In this document: positions 45,140-56,095 of the stretch, one piece after another | Layout of the letters: each line of letters begins with the position of its first letter | Numbering within the stretch: position 1 is the first letter of the stretch | DNA from: Diphasiastrum complanatum | Lineage: Eukaryota; Streptophyta; Lycopodiopsida; Lycopodiales; Lycopodiaceae | Length of the DNA stretch: 64,000 nt | Direction: 5' to 3' | Assembly (NCBI GenBank): GCA_029204225.1 | Contig: CM055099.1 | Location: 57,857,982 to 57,921,981 of the forward strand | Position numbers and translations under genes: made by a program | The notes under the pieces: generated by a model | The model's input: only the letters and a program-made list of their open reading frames with translations | What the model was told of the DNA's origin: nothing | Databases searched by the model: none

Positions 45140-46660
45140 TGTAATAAAATGAAAGATTTACTTATTGAAGATTTGTCAGAAGATATGAAGGGTCATCTTT
45201 GGAGATCCCTACAAGGTGTTAGGGATGAAACCGTCATCTGCTCCGTCCTTATTCGAGTTATTGAAAAGGAGCTGTCTCTTGAGGAAATGGTTGAAGAGTT
45301 TTCAAAGTGAGTCTATTTCCCAAATGAACACGTATTTTTTATATTTTGAATCTTCTTAATTTAGAAATTCTCATATTTATTTTTTTCCTTTATAGTCACA
45401 AAATCTTCATGAGAATTTAAGAAGTAATGATAAAGAGGCTTGCATGCTCTAGCTGGGAGGTGGTGGAACATTATCCAGTTTCAAGCTCCTATGACTCTTA
45501 ATCAGAGTTTTTTTAATCTTTTAAAAATTTTAAGATAATTATTTTTTTTGTGTGTTTTTTACTCTTTGTATATTTATTCCATGCATTTGTCTTTGTATCT
45601 AAATTACATTTTTATTTCTGCAACCAAAACGTATCAAGGGGATCGATACCATGGACTGCCCACCAAATTTTTTTATCCATATTGAATAAGCAAAGCAAGA
45701 GAGATTACGGATCAAGCTTCCCTATGGCTTTTGCTTGGCAAATTCTCTACACGATGAGAAGGCCTACACGTATAAGCAAATATCAAAAATGAAACATGAT
45801 TTCAAGGAGCTGACAATCGCTCAAATTTGGAGATTTATTATATTTCACAATGTTGACCAAACAGCTTCTATATTGGCATCTTTGAAAGAGCATACGCATG
45901 GTACTGAGAACATGATATGGTATATGTTCTTCTTCTCTTCATAAATTTTTTATTGTATTATTCCTTTTTGGTCAATATTTATTCTGTAATTTAACATGAT
46001 CATATATCTACAGGCACAAAACAAATATCAATTTTGCACCAAGATCAAGGATGCTGAGCTCATTTGAAATGATGAGCATAGGCTATTTTGATAGTTTGGA
46101 GCAAAAGCGGGTAAAAGCCCACTCTACTAAAGATTGCAGCAACGTTTTCCAGCTTTCTAGCAGTGACAAGGAAGCTACGATATATTGAGGAGTCACATGC
46201 CATAATCAATCCTTAACAGAAGCCGCAATGTCTAATCAATAGACTAATTAGTTTATTTTCAAATGAAGAGGATTGGATTTTGGATCTTTTTTCTAGAATA
46301 TATAATTATTTGTAATGGATGCAAATTATTGAATATCCATTTTTATGTCATGAGCTGTATTAATGACTACATTGTTATTTGATAACTTGTTTTAGGTACA
46401 ACAACTCTTTGTGCTCTAAAGTTGAAGCGCCATTGCATAGCGCTAGAGCTTGACGAAGTTCAGGCTCAATATATTGAGATGCGAGTAGTTGTTGTGCATG
46501 AGCTTCCTGATGAGGACTAGGAAGTACGCTCTCGTCTTATGGCTATTGATGATAAGTTTCAAGGCACTTCCATGGAGCCAATGTCTCCTATACACTTGTA
46601 GATGGCACTCCTCCTGGACAAGATAATCAAGGATGTTGAAAAAGATGATCAACTATTAGA
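45140..46660 (+). pseudogene. Multi-exon gene remnant with methyltransferase-like last exon
   Basis: Coding-like blocks are separated by AT-rich intron-like DNA. Block 1, about 45145-45306, reads MKDLLIEDLSEDMKGHLWRS, then IEKELSLEEMVEEFSK, and ends at GTGAG. Block 2, about 45735-45920, has HDEKAYTYKQISKMKHDFKE and WRFIIFHNVDQTASIL, up to a W codon before GTAT. Block 3 starts after TCTACAG near 46015 with HKTNINFAPRSRMLSSFEMM. Block 4 follows TTGTTTTAG near 46414 with TTTLCALKLKRHCIALELDE, then a VQAQYIEMRV segment. Block 4 has the spacing of motif I of S-adenosyl-methionine DNA methyltransferases of the beta/gamma type ('GsGTT..A...R..i.iElD..y...a..R'). The N-P-P-W-type motif is not seen. 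Stops (for example near 46191 and 46518) suggest decay. Confidence 0.4.
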
Positions 46661-48148
46661 CATATAAATATTGAAGTTAATGAGATAACTACACTATGCA
46701 GTTTCTATATCAATAATTTGTTTTACGTTCTAATTTGTTTGATAAAAATAAATTTGGTAGCTTAAATTTTTTCAAATTTGTGAATTTCAAAAAAAAAAAT
46801 GAAATTCTTTAGATTTTTTGTTATAATAAATTTAACGTTCGGAATTTCGACAATTTAAAAAAGAAACAAGTCTCTAGATCAATTTCTTGGCCTTGCCTTG
46901 CAAAGGCAATACTATGTGTCGAGGTCGGTCAATGGAGTTTGGAAAAAAGTCAACATTAAAGGCTATATTGTGGTGGTGGTCCGAACATTTAAGGTCTAGA
47001 CTTCGGTCCCCATGGCTCATTTATGTATGCTCTCAATCTAAAACCAACCAAAAGGCTGGAGGTTGGTCCTTGAATTGGAACTTGATTTCTTTTCAATCCC
47101 AACGGTGTTTTGTTCAATAAGCACAAGAGTGGTACATACAGTCCAACACTAACTTAGTCTTGAGGCCACTAACATAAACTCAACATGAAATCTAGCATGC
47201 ACTCGTAAGGAGAGGCAAGACTTTGTAGTTTTGAAACATGTATCATCGCTTGTCTCTCTTCATATTCATGTTGTGATTTCTCACCTCCTTGCTTTAAGAT
47301 ACATTGCATTTATTTTTGAGGTTTAAGGAAACCTTTGTGCTTCCGAGCAACCAACACTAAAATTCATTGATAACTCCTAGGCAACAGGCACTAGGAGCCG
47401 CCATGGCCCAAACTCAAGCTCCATGGCTAGCTTCAATTTTGGATGTAAGTGGCTTGCTCAAACACATGTCAAAGGCTCTGCCTTACCAAATGTTTCGTGC
47501 TTGGTTATCCACTAATTGAGGCTTAGCCATGTTCTTCTAGAGTGTCTATGAGACTTTTTTAGCAAAACCAAAGATGGTCCTTTGGAACTTTCACTAAGAT
47601 AAGTCGTGGTAATGCGCGCATGCATATTGTGCAAGGCCTTCACACATGATATACAAGTGCAATCAGGACTTTTATGAACTACATTTCTATTAGCATGTTC
47701 ATGAATGCAAACAAACATTTTGTATGGAAGTATATAAGTTGTCTTAAAATCATTTCCATATTTTCACATCGAGTGCAACTAAAACAATTAGAAACCTACA
47801 GTAAATTCTTGTGTAAAACTTTGAGCAAGTGCAAACGCTATTGTACTCATCTTGTTTTGAAATTGACAAATTTTCATTTCCTTGATTTCATGATTCAAAG
47901 CCTAAGCATGAAGAGTCATTTGTTTAATCTATTAGAGTGAACATTGAAACTCAAAATAAAAGGTTTCAAGCGTCTAGCCCTACTTAACCACCGTAAAACT
48001 TTTGTAATGGCTTGGTTTAAAGCTTAAATCTAACCCCCACACACATGTTTTTTTGTGCATTTGTGCTCAAGAACTATCAAGAGGTGCAATTTTGGATTAA
48101 TTCACCAAGATAGCAAGCTTTTCATGACTAGTCATGCTCTCTTCAATG
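46661..48148. other. No supported gene
   Basis: AT-rich, short frames only, no LTR ends or domains recognised. Confidence 0.5.
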
Positions 48149-48232
48149 CAAATCCTAGTAATGGTCTCTGAAACTAGCACATTTAATGGCACCTTAGGTT
48201 TGTGATTTGTTTCTTGAAGTTCATAAGTGGAA
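48149..48232. repeat. 84-bp direct repeat, copy 1
   Basis: Begins CAAATCCTAGTAATGGTCT; recurs at 48348-48431 with a few substitutions. Confidence 0.9.
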
Positions 48233-48347
48233 TGACCTAAAATTGCCAAATGGTTGATAAACTAGCTTGTCTTTGATTTTTTTATTTTGGTTGTACATAT
48301 GTGTTGGAAACTCATGTAGATTTTATTCAGATCTAAAACATGAATTT

Positions 48348-48431
48348 CAAATCCTAGTAATGGTCTATGAAACTAGCACTTTTATTGGCACCTTAGGTTT
48401 GTGATTTGTTTATTGAAGTTCAAAAGTGGAA
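48348..48431. repeat. 84-bp direct repeat, copy 2
   Basis: Partner of 48149-48232; the copies are 199 bp apart start to start. Confidence 0.9.
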
Positions 48432-48577
48432 CCACATAATTCAACCAGTTCAAATTAAAGGATCTTAATAGAAAAATTGTCTTGCATTGGTGATGGTTAA
48501 AAGGAGAGTGAGCTTGCTTAAATAGTGTTGAATGGATTAGAAGAAGAACACTCTAACCTAATCCAATCTTACCTTCC

Positions 48578-48930
48578 ATGGATACTTTGCAAAGTATACT
48601 AGTAGCTGAAGAATCAAGTCTACCAAACATGAGAGCTAGGTTTGGTGATCTAACTTTACATCATGGTGGCGACAATAGGGCACATTTTTTAAGTGAAAAA
48701 TGTAAATTCAAAGGCAAGGATGCAACAAGAAATAAGAACAAAGCAAGATGTGGTAATTACCAGTCTTTATCTACAACCAATCACCAAGACAAAGACAACA
48801 AGTTCGAAGCCAAGTCCAAGATAAAATGCTACTATTGAGGCAAGAAGAGACATTTGTCTCAACATACTTCAAAAATAAGGAAGCCCAAGCAAAGCAAGGC
48901 CAATTTTACCAAGGAGTAGGAGAATAGCAA
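48578..48930 (+). pseudogene. Copia gag C-terminal remnant
   Basis: DTLQSILVAEESSL matches the end of the copia gag helical domain (family A: DLQEILLAEEHRL). It is followed by a Lys/Asn/Gln-rich linker and a broken zinc knuckle (KIKCYY, a TGA, then KKRHLSQH). Same family group as A and D. Confidence 0.75.
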
Positions 48931-48953
48931 ACATGAGGAACACAAAGAAAATT

Positions 48954-49159
48954 TTATCTAGCCTTTCTCCATTTGTTGGTGCAAATAAATTCATTTTTAC
49001 AACAAATGACCACTTTTATAAGGTAGAAAGAATTGGTACTATACCAATGTACCTTGGTTTTTCTAAAAAAAAAATAAAGCTTGATGGAGCACTTGATGTG
49101 CCTAATGTTACTAAGAGCTTACTAGGGTGGCTTCTTGTTGAATTGGATAACAAGACATG
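48954..49159. repeat. 206-bp tandem duplication, unit 1 (copia protease region)
   Basis: Codes for FTTNDHFYKVERIGTIPMYL, then LGFSKKK, a LDGALDVPNVTKSLLG segment and NKTCL, i.e. the copia protease-to-pre-integrase stretch. Repeated immediately at 49160-49365. Confidence 0.88.
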
Positions 49160-49365
49160 TTTATCTATCCTTTCTCCATTTGTTGGTGCTAATAAATTCC
49201 TTTTTACAACAAATGACCACTTTTATAAGGTAGAAAGAATTGGGACTATACCACTGTACCTTGGTTTTTCTAAAAAAAAATTAAGCTTGATGGAGCACTT
49301 AATGTGCCTAATGTTACTAAGTGCTTACTAGGGTGGCTTCATGTTGAATTTGATAACAAGACATG
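49160..49365. repeat. 206-bp tandem duplication, unit 2
   Basis: Head-to-tail copy of unit 1 with about a dozen differences by eye. The frame stays open across the junction until an indel in the poly-A stretch near 49285. Confidence 0.88.
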
Positions 49366-49985
49366 TTTTTGATGTCTCACCCTCAATGCCCATTGCTCAT
49401 TGCTCATTGCTTTGAACTTTGAAGTTGGCTTTAATTTCAAGATTAACAAACTACAATGCAAAAATTGGGTTTAGCATATCTAGATTTTGCATTGATGCAT
49501 CAATGATTGCTTGAACTTTATGTTCAAGTTCAAATTCATATTTCAAGTCTTGGAGTAGTTCATAAAAGTACACAAGATTCTCAGGCAAATGGTCGTTTTC
49601 AACCTATGGGCAAAGTGGAGCAAATCAATCAAGTCTCCATGCGATTCAAGACTATTGCCTTGTCTTAGACCTTTTGGGACAAGGTAAGTACATTCGTTGT
49701 TGGGCTACAGCCATTACAATCTGGGGAGCCATGGGGGGCCACAAATAAAGAGGGGTCCACCATGGGCCTTCTCTATGAGTTCATGGATAGTTGGTTGAGC
49801 AACTTGATTGCTCCACAAATCTTAGTTTTGCAAGATATAATTGTACATCTTGTATCTATTTAATATTATTTCAATTTTAGCTTCTCACTATGAATTCCTC
49901 AACCTTCAAAATGCATATCTCAATCTCTTGTCATTTACAATCAAATCTCGAATCTTGATTCTAACTTTATTTATTTCCATTTTAC
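49366..49985. other. No supported gene
   Basis: Contains a short CATTGCTCATTGCTCATTGCT repeat at about 49391-49411; otherwise nothing recognised. Confidence 0.5.
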
Positions 49986-49989
49986 CAAA

Positions 49990-50270
49990 TTTCGTCTCAA
50001 GTTTGAACCTTATCGACCAACGACATTCACTTGACAGTAACTTTTATGGGTACTACCTATTTTTTTATCCAAAAAATCCCGAAGATACAAGCCAAGTGAG
50101 AAAACAAATGGAACCGGTTTCACAGGCCTTACATGCAATTGCCCACATGTTGCATCTATATGGAAAAAATCTAGTCCTAAGCAGTTCCGCGAATTTGACC
50201 GGTCTACGAACTCGGCGTTTTGCTGTGCTCACAAGAAAAAAAGATGAGCTAATGATTTTTCAGAGATAGC
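49990..50270 (+). pseudogene. YrdC/Sua5-domain-like exon fragment
   Basis: The plus frame ends MEPVSQALHAIAHMLHLYGK, then NLVLSSSANLTGLRTRRFAV. The SSSANLTG string is the conserved loop of the YrdC/Sua5 fold (threonylcarbamoyl-AMP synthase family; '(L/V)(S/T)(S/T)SAN.(S/T)G'), which makes the precursor of t6A in tRNA. The expected sequence after NLTG is lost by an apparent frame change near 50215. No other exons were found nearby, so it is a fragment, possibly captured by a transposon. Assigned on one motif and its context. Confidence 0.4.
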
Positions 50271-52490
50271 AAAGGGCATTGGCACAAAATAAAGCAGGCT
50301 AGTTGAGGCCCTGGAGAATACAACAGCACATTGCAAAAAGAGTCCTCTCATAGGACTGCATCACAATAGCTTGTGAGAGGTCTACTCCATCATACACCAA
50401 GAAGCAAACACAAACTCTCCACAAATCAATTGGAAAAGCTAGTGTACATAATTCAATTCTAAACCTTCTACAAAAGATGAGGCGGGCCAGAAAGCCCATG
50501 CATGTAATTGGCTATATTTGAGCTTCAGCTACTTGAACTAGAACTTGAGTGTCGAAACTTGAAACTTGACAGTTAAATCTCTATGACATGAATGACCATT
50601 AAAGAGTCATGAAAAATAGCAATTGTTTAGGTAAACCCAAACAAGATCGACATCACCAAAGTTCCCAATTACCTACTGGGGTAGAGGAGGATATATATAC
50701 AATGTTACATCGTGAGTTTGTTGCATGATCAAGTAGGCTTGCTAGATTGCTTGTGATTCAATCAAACTTTGAAAGCTCCTTTTTACGAATTGCAATATAA
50801 ATTTTAAAATTTTATGGATTTACATTTCTTAAGAATAAACTGTGCTATGTAGTACCTCACAAGTCTCGGTACTTTCTAATAGTTGCATGCAAGGCCTATG
50901 ACTCAAGTTGCATCATGAGCTCAAGATGCTTAGCAACTTTAGTGGCTCTAAGAGCGAGAGCGAGGTGTCTCCGTCTTTTGAGGACTCAGAGGGTGGGGAG
51001 TAAGATGATGATGAGCGGCAAGCTATGAGGCCACCTCACTCTAGGAGTATTAGGAGGACCTACAGATAGATAATTGTAGAGTTGAGGTCATAATGAACAT
51101 TTGACACTAGCTATTAACTATATAGTTCATCATTCAGCTATTATTTGATTTTGCTTTTCAATGTTTTGAATTTCTATTCAAATGTTTAAACAATATATTG
51201 TGTGATGGATGTCCGATGACGGATCATGGATAAATCTAAATTACAATGTTAAGTGGAAGTTGGAAAATGGAATCTAGATTCAAATTGATGGAAATCCAGA
51301 GAGCCTAGAGTCTAAACAATAGAAATGATTATTGTACTTTGTGAAGTTTTGAACCGTGTGTCATGTGCATTGGGATATTGTTAACACTGATTTGGTTTCA
51401 ACTTTTTTCAAGGAACAATGAACTACTACCTAAATGTGTTCACTAGCAATCTAATATCTATAAGAAACGTTTTAGACATGATACATTAAATATCTTTTAG
51501 CACTATATCTTTAAAAACTTGCAAGATTTTTCCCTCTTGACGCTTTCAAGATGGACCTGGTTCTGAACCTCGATTCATGCCAATTTGTTAGGTTTATAAC
51601 CAACCAATTTTCAACCGGGTGGAAACACTAAAACTAACAACATTCCAACCAAAAAGTTATGACTATTGCTTTGAATGTAATCAACTTGTCACTGAGAAAC
51701 ATAGAACGACAAAGGCTACTACTTGTATGTCATCTGTTTACGCCACTTTCAAAAACTATACGCCTTTGTAATGATAATTCCCTGAAATGTTAAGTAAATG
51801 AAACTCCATGCAACAAAACATGCATGAATAGCCTTCAATCATCTACCTGGCACTTATGCAAAATGTAACGAAGAAATCAAGATCATATCAGTAGTAAAAA
51901 GATGAACATTAGAAAGAAGAAACATCTTAAATAGGACATACCTGGCAGAAAGTTGAGTGCGACATGCTAACAGTAGTAAGCAAAGAATGGCACCTCTACT
52001 GTTTTAGTTTCCGCAACCTTATTACAAAATAGCCTACAAGCATTATCACATATAAGAGTTGGTATCCTTCCAAAACATAAGTGCAACATTATCCAGTTGA
52101 GAACATACCCATCAATAGTTTTAGCTGGTTAAAAAAGCTCTAAATTTTATCTGAAGCTGCAATATAAGAGACGATTGTTTTCATTAGTCCAACCTTCAGG
52201 AGCTTGATCACACAATAGCTTGTTAGACAGAAATGCAGACAGAGCTACAAACTCTAGAATCAACCATAGAACAAAACAGTACAAGAGAGTTATTGGCTAT
52301 ATGAGGAGTATAATGTCAAAGAACATTTCCCAAGCAGAATTCTGCAATAATTCATAACGGGCTCCTAGTACATTATATAACAAAGGGAATGGTGAACGGA
52401 ATTGAAAACACTGATCCAACAAACTAGTATGCTCTGATCTTGACAGAAAAGATCATCTTTAGTGTAAACATGGTACTTTCAGTCAGGAAT
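50271..52490. other. Intergenic; likely 3' flank of the PPR gene at its right end
   Basis: 50930-51060 has a short plus-strand coding-like patch (SESEVSPSFEDSEGG, then RPPHSRSIRRTYR) with an in-frame TAA, not assigned. The rest is AT-rich. The last few hundred bases before 52491 probably include the PPR gene's 3' untranslated region (minus strand). Confidence 0.4.
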
Positions 52491-54398
52491 TCAGACCTGC
52501 TCTTTCAAAGCAAGCTCAGTTTCCAGAAAAGGTTGGTCAAGCCAATCCTTGAAATCTTTGCCATCACACATAAAACGTCCCGTGTCAAACTGTGCTTGAA
52601 ATGGTGACTTTAGATAATGGAGCATATCACCAATAGCCTCTGAGATTCGTGAAGACCTGTATTTACCCCAGCCTGTGTTGATAACCACTCGAGCAGGGGT
52701 TTCGAGATAGCTTTTTCCAAGCTTCTTTTTGCAAAGCACCAGGGTCTTAGTTAGAGCAACCAAAGCAGTTCCTCCTTCCATGTCCAGGAGTAAGATATTC
52801 CAACAATTACCATTTTGCTCTAGAATACCTCGTGGATAGAGTCTACTTCCCAAAGCAGCTTCCCAAACATGATAAGCCTCGAGCATATACCCACGACGAT
52901 GAAGACAATTAACCAAAGCATTTGCAAAGCCACGAGTCCAACTGTGAGCTTGAGCTTGCATCTTTTGAAATGCAGATTTGGCGAAATCCTGCAACTCCTT
53001 TCCATTTCTTTTCCAACACAATATACTGTCTACAACTGCATGAGCAGGATGACATGTCTTAAGCATCAGGCTGCGGATCCTATCAGCGTGCTCTTCATTG
53101 CAGTCCGTGTAAAATGACAAAAGATAGGTGTAAGTTTGTAGCGTTGGCACAAGCCCCCATTTCTCACGCATAGACGACAGCACTTCACCAACAGAAGCAA
53201 ACATCTGTGCTTTATGATAGGCATGAATTAACGCATTGCATACGGGTACGTTAGGCCGCACTCCATTCTTTACCATCTTCTCGAAACGATCCTGTGCTTC
53301 CAGTGCATTACCTTCTCTTCCCCACGAACTCACCAAGATGCAGTACGTATAAACATCAGGAGACAACCCGGCTTTTTGAATATCAGAAAACACCCATTCT
53401 GCTTCCACAACCCTATCAGATTTTCCTAACGCATGCATAATGCTGTTGTACACAACCAAATCTTGCTCCATTTTTGAAGTTCGATATTCTTTGTAGAGGT
53501 CTAAAGCATCATTAAAGTTCCCCGCCTTGGCATGCATGTCAATCAGCGTGCTGTAAGTAATGGAAGAAGGGAGCAAGCCTCGTTTCTTCATAATCTGGAA
53601 ACATTTCATAGCAGTGGAGACGTTTCCCCACCTACCGAAGTTGTGAATCAGAGAATTGAAGACATATATGTCAGGCTGCCACCCTGCCTTTTGCATAGCT
53701 CTATACATAACCTTTGCTTCTGAAAGACGACCAAGCTTTCCCAGGGAATCTATAACAATGGTGAAGGTGCATCTATCCGCACGACATCCATATGTCTTTA
53801 TTTTTCTGAATAGCGCCAATACTTCATCGTGCCGATTAACGGAAGCATAACTTTTCAATAAATTATTGAAGGCAAAAATATCTGCATGACAGCACTCGCT
53901 TAGCATCTCCTCAAAAAACTGCTTTGCAGTGATGATGTCTCCAGATTTACCAAGAATTCCAATCATAACTGTGTAGTTATAATTATCGTGCTTGAAGCCC
54001 GGTAATGACTTTGCCCACTGGAAAACTTTCAAAGCGAGTTTGTCATTTGTCAAGCTTTTTAGTACCTCATTCACATGATACGGAAGAACTTGCAAGCCTC
54101 TGAACATCTCCACGGCTGAGCCCTTAATTGATAAACATTCCTCCATTTCCACAGCTGATTGGATCTTCTGGACAATAGATATCCCCTGGCGCAATCTCAA
54201 ACTTTCCTGGTCTGCCGAGGTCGAGAAGTAGCCACTTTTGCAGGCATTGTGATGAGAGTTGCACCAACTTCTTGAGCGTTTGACGGGCAGCAACGCATCA
54301 AGCCAGCTATGCGATGAAGAAAGCAGCCGCAAAACCAACCGTCTATTCAAACCTTGAGCACAACATGTCCAACTTCTGAGCAACGATCCTTGAAGCAT
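52491..54398 (-). CDS. PPR-SMR protein (P-class pentatricopeptide repeat with C-terminal SMR domain)
   Basis: 635 residues, intronless. The start at 54398 is the first in-frame ATG; a TAG lies five codons upstream of it. Residues 1-60 are basic and Ser/Leu-rich with few acids, fitting a mitochondrial or plastid transit peptide. About nine P-type PPR units span residues 120-440 (such as TFTIVIDSLGKLGRLSEAKV and TYSTLIDMHAKAGNFNDALD). Residues 480-530 form the helical lead-in. Residues 533-620 form an SMR domain: LLDMEGGTALVALT in place of the usual LD.HGm, then INTGWGKYRSS and CDGKDFKDWL. The organisation, including 'RPNVP.CNALI', 'LQTYTYLLSFYTD' and 'HPAH', is like the Arabidopsis At1g18900/At1g74750 type. 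PPR proteins bind organellar RNA; SMR domains are associated with nucleic-acid binding and sometimes endonuclease activity, and here the first SMR motif lacks the His. It looks intact and is the only clear host gene in the window. Confidence 0.92.
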   Translation of the reverse strand: MLQGSLLRSWTCCAQGLNRRLVLRLLSSSHSWLDALLPVKRSRSWCNSHHNACKSGYFSTSADQESLRLRQGISIVQKIQSAVEMEECLSIKGSAVEMFRGLQVLPYHVNEVLKSLTNDKLALKVFQWAKSLPGFKHDNYNYTVMIGILGKSGDIITAKQFFEEMLSECCHADIFAFNNLLKSYASVNRHDEVLALFRKIKTYGCRADRCTFTIVIDSLGKLGRLSEAKVMYRAMQKAGWQPDIYVFNSLIHNFGRWGNVSTAMKCFQIMKKRGLLPSSITYSTLIDMHAKAGNFNDALDLYKEYRTSKMEQDLVVYNSIMHALGKSDRVVEAEWVFSDIQKAGLSPDVYTYCILVSSWGREGNALEAQDRFEKMVKNGVRPNVPVCNALIHAYHKAQMFASVGEVLSSMREKWGLVPTLQTYTYLLSFYTDCNEEHADRIRSLMLKTCHPAHAVVDSILCWKRNGKELQDFAKSAFQKMQAQAHSWTRGFANALVNCLHRRGYMLEAYHVWEAALGSRLYPRGILEQNGNCWNILLLDMEGGTALVALTKTLVLCKKKLGKSYLETPARVVINTGWGKYRSSRISEAIGDMLHYLKSPFQAQFDTGRFMCDGKDFKDWLDQPFLETELALKEQV

Positions 54399-54657
54399 CT
54401 CTTTACAGCTCTAGTGAAGGAGCCCTCCCTAGGTAGACACATCGCCCCGACTGCCTCGAGCTCGCTTGGATGATCTGAAAATCCGATTTGGGATTTGTGT
54501 GTCTCCAAACATCCAGAACCTTTCTCTTACCCTCGTCTCTTACTGGTAGGAGGGCAGGCAACGCCATCGCTCTGAGCCCCTTTGAACCCTAACCCTATGC
54601 TGCAAGCCCCAACCCCCAACAACGTCAAGAAAATAGTAATTTCCACTGTTGGGCGGT

Positions 54658-54666
54658 TATATAGTG
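54658..54666 (-). promoter_or_regulatory. Candidate TATA box of the PPR gene
   Basis: The minus strand reads CTATATAAC about 260 bp upstream of the ATG, giving a 5' leader of roughly 230 nt if used. It sits at the edge of the fold-back element that begins at about 54664. Confidence 0.4.
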
Positions 54667-55475
54667 TCGTGCCGGTATCAACCCGGGTATTGAAAAACAT
54701 ACCAATCTGGTATATAATTTTTCAATACCTAGCAAAGAACTAGATATCCCTCTCTATCGACTCAGGCTAATAACCAGCCATACTGGTATAGGCCCCGGAA
54801 ATACAAGAGGTATATTACCAGGGCATATTGGCCCCTTTTACCCTATGCCCGGGTATCAATCAGGAATCGCGTTCCTCCATGCCACTCCATCCATGCTTCA
54901 TCTGTTTATACATTACCTGCAAAAATTGTGAATCCACATGTCAGAAACCCACGCACCTACCCACTTGTCCTCGTTTACATTGCCTCACAAGAGCACCTTA
55001 GCCGCATTGTTCACCAGCACAAACAGCTATATGAGCGCAAATTACAAACCCACTCTCATCAACAAATCTGTCTCTCAATTTCAAAATGCCATGGCAAAAC
55101 AAAATCAAACTTCAAAGACATCGCAATAAATTCTTTTTCTACCTCTCTCTCTCTTTGCTCTCACGACATCAACGTTGAAGAATATGAAGATCGAGCGTGA
55201 GTGAGGTATAGTGTATAGTCTCTCATCTGCTGATTTGTTTTGCTTTTGCTACTCATACCCGGGTTGATAACCAGTTGGTATCAACTTTGTAATACCAGTC
55301 TAGCTTATACCAGTCTAGAATGCTCAAAACCTGCTTATGTTGATACTTGGCTAGTATCACAAATTTCAAAAAAAATCCTATTACCATGAAACCGGCTGGT
55401 ATGAAAAATTAGGGAATCTTACAATACTAGGACCCGACTGGCATCAAAAATTTAGATACCCCCCCTTTCCAATCA
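54664..55475. mobile_element. Fold-back element with subterminal ATACCAG/CTGGTAT motifs
   Basis: TATCAACCCGGGTA at about 54676-54689 reappears as its exact reverse complement at about 55256-55269. Arms of about 200 bp (54664-54860 and 55240-55475) are dense in GGTAT/ATACC-type motifs (such as CCGGTATC, ATCTGGTATA, ACTGGTATA, ATACCAGTCTAG twice, GGCTGGTATG). The middle (54870-55230) is unrelated and includes an open frame (54928-55200) I do not recognise. Such arrays resemble transposase-binding subterminal repeats of DNA transposons. No clear TSD was found and the edges are approximate. Confidence 0.45.
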
Positions 55476-55795
55476 CCTAAAATCACTTTTTCTGTTTTTA
55501 AAAAAGAAAAAGACGTTGGAGAGGTGTCTCCACAACCAATATGTGTGTCGCCTTCTTCTTCTTTTTTTTGCCATTATTTTGTTTTAGCATGCACCTTCCA
55601 CACCTCCCACAATAAATTTGTGCGTCTTTTTTTTTTCTCGCCATAATTTTTTTTACATGCACCTTTTGCGTGAAAGGTGCATGTGATTGCAGTAAGGCAG
55701 TCAATGAATATAGTGGTCTGTCTGTTTTTTACTTTCGGTATATAGTATTGTGTATAATGTCACTGAATGGATTTGTGGACCACTTTTGACAGGTC
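55476..55795. other. Non-coding, T-rich, with a small hairpin
   Basis: CATGCACCTTT/AAAGGTGCATG at about 55657-55684 forms an 11-bp stem. It ends in TTTTGACAG, a plausible 3' splice site, just before the frame at 55796. Confidence 0.4.
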
Positions 55796-56095
55796 TTGAA
55801 TACTTCAGAAGGGGCCCTGGCGAACATTCCTCGAACAAATTTGTTCAAATCCAAACACGGCACTTGGTTGGCAGGTGAAGGACGCAAGTCTATAGTATCT
55901 CCTTATGATGCATGTGTCTCTGATATGGCCAGTGCGCTACTACAAAGTGCAAAGCAACACGCATACATGCTTGGGAGACACGTTGGAGAGGGTCCAAGTT
56001 TGGAAACACTTATCAACAGGAGTCAATCTCGAAATCCTGCAAGACCTGGAGAGGTTCTAAGGTTGTGCCAAGAACTCCAATGCACCATGCCTTAA
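55796..56095 (+). pseudogene. Exon-like reading frame, unrecognised
   Basis: Following TTTTGACAG, the frame reads LNTSEGALANIPRTNLFKSK, then HGTWLAGEGRKSIVSPYDAC, MASALLQSAKQHAYMLGRHV and GPSLETLINRSQSRNPARPG. Codon use and composition look like a genuine protein. The next frame (56065-56295) overlaps its end. No family recognised. It could be an internal exon of a decayed host gene or one captured by a transposon. Confidence 0.35.
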
